Program-made: the position numbers and the translations under genes
Shown: piece after piece, positions 61,269 to 64,000 of the stretch
Layout of the letters: every line of letters starts with the position of its first letter
Position numbering within the stretch: position 1 is the first letter of the stretch
Origin: UBA11358 sp049517655
GTDB lineage: Bacteria > Verrucomicrobiota > Verrucomicrobiia > Limisphaerales > UBA11358
Assembly (NCBI GenBank): GCA_049517655.1
Contig: JBEKRQ010000002.1
Span: 620,001 to 684,000, forward strand
Direction: 5' to 3'
Length of the DNA stretch: 64,000 nt
Notes under the pieces: model-generated
Told to the model about the DNA's origin: nothing
Databases searched by the model: none
Seen by the model: the letters and a program-made list of their open reading frames with translations, nothing else

Positions 61269-63638
61269 ATGCCCGTTCGGATTTACGACATCTCGAAGAA
61301 GCTCGGCCTGGAGAACAAGAAAATCATCGCCAAGGCCAGATCGTTGGGCATTGCCGCCGCGCGCGTGCCGTCCAGTTCGCTTGATAAAATCACCGCGGAG
61401 TTCCTCGAAGAAGAGCTTTTCAAGGAGTATCCCGACCTCGCAAAAAAATTTGTCGCGCCGCCGGTTGCCGAAACACCAAAACCCGCGCCGGTTGAGGAAA
61501 AAATAGTTCTAATCACCGCGCCGCCGCCCGAACCAAAACCGGAAGTCAAAGAAGAACCGGCGGTCGTTGAGGCAAAAATCGAGCCGGCGCCACCGCCCAA
61601 ACCAACCGGCCCGAAAATCGGCGAAAAAGTCGGATTCATTCAATTGCCGCCAGCGCGCTCGCAACCTCCACGCGGCGGTGAAAAAGCCGGTTCAGTCAAA
61701 CTGCCGCCGTCACGTCAAGGCGCGTCGCGACGAACCGATTCCAGACAACAATTTCAACGGCCGTCCGGCAGTCGCCAATCCGCGCCGCCATCGCGCGAGC
61801 AACCGAAACCGGCGCCCGCACCGCAACCCAAATTTGTCGCGCCCGCAGGCGGCGAAATCATCGTCATCAAGCCGCCGATTGTCGTGCGTGAACTCGCCGC
61901 GCAATTGAAACAAAAGCCCTTCAAAATCATCGCCGATTTGATGGAACTGGGCGTTTTTGCGAACGTGAATCAGGCAATTGACGAAAAAATTGCGCAGCAG
62001 CTTTGCGCGAAATACGGTTTCCGTTTTGAAGTTGAAAAACGCGAGCGCGGTGGCGGCGTGGTTCACGCGACTGAAAAAAAAGTTGAACTCGATGTCGAGG
62101 ACAAACCGAAAGACCTCAAGCCGCGCGCGCCGGTCGTCACCATCATGGGTCACGTTGACCATGGCAAAACGTCGCTGCTCGACGTGATTCGCAAGGCGAA
62201 TGTCGCCGCAGGCGAGGCCGGCGGCATCACGCAACACATCGGCGCTTATACGATTTCCGTGCCGCATCCGGAGCGCAAAAAGGAACTGGCGCAAATCACG
62301 TTCCTCGACACGCCCGGCCACGCGGCGTTCAGTTCCATGCGCGCGCGCGGCGCGAATGTCACGGATATCGTCGTGCTCGTCGTCGCGGCGAACGACGGTG
62401 TCATGCCGCAAACGCTGGAAGCCATCAATCACGCGAAGGCGGCGAAAGTGCCGATTTTGGTCGCTGTCAATAAAACCGACCTTCCGAACGCGAATTCGAT
62501 GAAGGTGCGGCAGCAATTGCAGGACAAGGGTCTTGTGCCGGATGATTGGGGCGGTGAAACCATTTTTGTGGATGTTTCGGCGCTGACAAAACAGGGCATA
62601 GACAAGCTGTTGGAAATGATTTTGCTCCAAGCCGATTTGCTGGAGTTGAAAGCCAATCCGAATCGCCGGGCCAAGGGCAACGTCATTGAATCCGGCGTGG
62701 AGCCTGGCGGCCCGACCGCGACGGTGCTCGTGCGCAAAGGCACGTTGCGCATCGGCGATGTGACCTTGTGCGGCGAATTTTACGGCAAAGTGCGCGCCTT
62801 GATTGACGAAGAAGGCCAGCGGCTCAAGGAAGCCGGACCGTCCGTTGCGGTCAAAGTGCTGGGCTTGAATGGTGTGCCGGAGGCGGGGTTGGAATTCAGC
62901 GTTGTCGAGGACGAAAAGGCCGCGCGCGAACTGGCCGAGCAGCGCCAGTTTGAGGCTAGGGCGCAAGGTCAGGAAGACCGCAAGGTTACGCTCGAAAATC
63001 TCTTTGCCACGCTCGCCGCGACGCAAAGCAAAGCGCTCAAAGTTGTCGTCAAGGCCGACATGCAAGGTTCCGTCGAGGCCATTGTCGAGGCGTTGAAAAA
63101 AATTGAATCGGACAAAGTTTCACTCGAAATCATCCACAGCGACGTGGGCACCATTTCGGAAAATGATGTTGCGCTGGCCTCCGCTTCCAATGCGGTCATC
63201 CTCGGTTTCCACGCCCGCGTGGACGGCACCGCCGCCGAGAAGGCCAAGCACGAAGGCGTGCAGATCAAACTTTACGCGATCATTTACGAATTGATTGATC
63301 AGGTCAAAGAAGCGATGGCAGGATTGCTTGAACCGGATGTCAAAGAGAATGTCATCGGCTCGGCCGAAGTCCGGCAGATTTTTGAATTATCCAAAGGCGC
63401 GTCGGTTGCCGGTTGCATGGTCGCCAATGGTCGCATTGTCAAAGGCAAAGTCCGTGTGCGTCGGCGCAAGGATGTCATTTATGAAGGCATCGCGCAATCG
63501 CTGCGCCGGTTCCAAGATGAAGTCAACGAGGTCCGTGCGGGCATGGAATGCGGCATCTGCATTGCAGGTTACAACGATTTCCAAGTCGGTGATGTGATTG
63601 AAAGTTACACCATTGAAAAAGTGGCGGCGAAATTATGA
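61269..63638 (+). CDS. infB: Translation initiation factor IF-2
   Basis: The 789-residue GTPase places initiator tRNA on the ribosome. The first 55 residues are an IF2-N module (MPVRIYDISKKLGLENKKII). A Pro/Lys/Ala-rich linker follows (about 60-210), then a second IF2-N-like module (VRELAAQLKQKPFKIIADLM). The G domain has G1 GHVDHGKT (about 294-301), G3 DTPGH, G4 NKTD and the later domains LVRKGTLRIGDV and ADMQGSVEAIVEAL. It lies 92 bases after nusA with no ylxR-like gene between. Confidence 0.97.
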   Translation: MPVRIYDISKKLGLENKKIIAKARSLGIAAARVPSSSLDKITAEFLEEELFKEYPDLAKKFVAPPVAETPKPAPVEEKIVLITAPPPEPKPEVKEEPAVVEAKIEPAPPPKPTGPKIGEKVGFIQLPPARSQPPRGGEKAGSVKLPPSRQGASRRTDSRQQFQRPSGSRQSAPPSREQPKPAPAPQPKFVAPAGGEIIVIKPPIVVRELAAQLKQKPFKIIADLMELGVFANVNQAIDEKIAQQLCAKYGFRFEVEKRERGGGVVHATEKKVELDVEDKPKDLKPRAPVVTIMGHVDHGKTSLLDVIRKANVAAGEAGGITQHIGAYTISVPHPERKKELAQITFLDTPGHAAFSSMRARGANVTDIVVLVVAANDGVMPQTLEAINHAKAAKVPILVAVNKTDLPNANSMKVRQQLQDKGLVPDDWGGETIFVDVSALTKQGIDKLLEMILLQADLLELKANPNRRAKGNVIESGVEPGGPTATVLVRKGTLRIGDVTLCGEFYGKVRALIDEEGQRLKEAGPSVAVKVLGLNGVPEAGLEFSVVEDEKAARELAEQRQFEARAQGQEDRKVTLENLFATLAATQSKALKVVVKADMQGSVEAIVEALKKIESDKVSLEIIHSDVGTISENDVALASASNAVILGFHARVDGTAAEKAKHEGVQIKLYAIIYELIDQVKEAMAGLLEPDVKENVIGSAEVRQIFELSKGASVAGCMVANGRIVKGKVRVRRRKDVIYEGIAQSLRRFQDEVNEVRAGMECGICIAGYNDFQVGDVIESYTIEKVAAKL

Positions 63639-63642
63639 CCGT

Positions 63643-63678
63643 TGAACCGTTGCACCGCCAAAACGGCGCAACGGTTCA
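63643..63678. repeat. Perfect 11-bp palindrome between infB and rbfA
   Basis: TGAACCGTTGC (63643-63653) and GCAACGGTTCA (63668-63678) are exact inverted copies around 14 bases that can extend the stem (CCG/CGG). It starts five bases after the infB stop and may limit readthrough or protect mRNA. There is no T-run. Confidence 0.6.
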
Positions 63679-63701
63679 CGATTTAACAATTTAACGAAAC
63701 C

Positions 63702-64000
63702 CATGATTTCACTCCGACTCCAACGCGTCCGCGAATTGCTCAAGCGCGAAATCGGCGAGGCCATCCGCCGCGAATTTCTTGTCAGTGAAGCCGGTTTGAT
63801 TACCGTCAACGATGTAGACGTGAAGGGCGACCTCAAGTCCGCGATCGTTTTTATCAGCATTCTTGGCACTCCCGACCAGCAAAAACACGGACTTCAGTTG
63901 CTTGCCGAGCGTCGTATCCGTATTCAAGGTTTGGTCGGGCGCGCCGTTGTTTTGAAATACACGCCGACGTTGAAATTTGTTTTTGACGATTCCATCGTGC
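63702..64000 (+). CDS. rbfA: Ribosome-binding factor A (3' end outside window)
   Basis: The ATG at 63702 opens a frame that runs off the window. Its first 99 residues (MISLRLQRVRELLKREIGEA, VNDVDVKGDLKSAIVFI, and the family end motif TPTLKFVFDDSI) match RbfA, a KH-fold protein needed for maturation of the 30S subunit and 16S rRNA 5' end processing. The usual infB-rbfA order supports the call. Confidence 0.93.

Noticed and set aside
61710..63065. Long minus-strand open frame opposite infB
   Set aside because: It shadows the conserved IF-2 G domain; composition is His/Arg/Asp-rich as expected from the complement of coding sequence.

Overview
The window reads as a chromosomal segment of a Gram-negative, GC-moderate bacterium, most likely a member of the Verrucomicrobiota (a Limisphaerales/Pedosphaera-like lineage). 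That placement is an inference. It rests on family content (secreted proteins ending in a fibronectin-like repeat, a DUF3106 protein, a Bacteroidetes-type insertion in LeuRS, a solitary S23 four-helix gene) and on repeat load, because no rRNA gene is present. Most genes are housekeeping genes in short, tightly overlapping operons.

Layout. 1-1824: 3' end of glnD and a tRNA-Gly(CCC). 2117-3746: a secreted protein, a strong terminator and an apparently decayed small gene. 3747-14189 (minus): an L-arabinose operon, transcribed as isomerase, ribulokinase, exported GH51 arabinofuranosidase, AraD, lipoprotein aldose epimerase, sugar ABC transporter (binding lipoprotein, double ATPase, permease) and a frameshifted small membrane protein. 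14416-18429: a left-handed beta-helix acyltransferase, miaA, lgt, a DUF3106 protein and its small membrane partner. 18541-23493: a haem operon hemE-hemN-PPOX-hemH joined by three ATGA overlaps. 23503-29604: FHA/zinc protein, DMT permease, a truncated aminotransferase, nadC-birA-coaX. 29706-36822: leuS, then an ArsR-methyltransferase fusion divergent from metK, with an S23 cassette between metK and ahcY. 36946-44019: hypothetical protein, NapH-like ferredoxin protein with DUF362 partner, GAF protein, purD and an S41-type protease. 44072-51803: a three-domain LMW phosphatase-RpiB-SHMT fusion, rho, MauE/DoxX plus rhodanese, and cytochrome c maturation ResB/CcsA. 52472-59661: hypAB and a six-gene energy-converting (Ech, group 4) [NiFe] hydrogenase whose small subunit is fused to a GNAT domain. 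59759-64000: nusA-infB-rbfA with a promoter and an attenuator-like leader.

The most unusual features are two gene fusions and a heavy load of palindromic DNA. (1) The EchC-GNAT fusion at 56947-57849. (2) The phosphatase-RpiB-SHMT fusion at 44072-46249. (3) A family of about 52-108 bp two-hairpin elements bounded mostly by GGTAGGG/CCCTACC, seen seven times; four sit in frame inside miaA, hemE, PPOX and leuS, and one supplies a stop codon. (4) A second class of insertions with a shared architecture but a private sequence at each site: two mirrored blocks of degenerate short tandem repeats around a short spacer. These fill intergenic gaps, supply start and stop codons, add residues to LeuRS and MiaA, and flank the S23 gene. 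(5) A 195-bp nested array of hairpins between hypAB and the hydrogenase operon.
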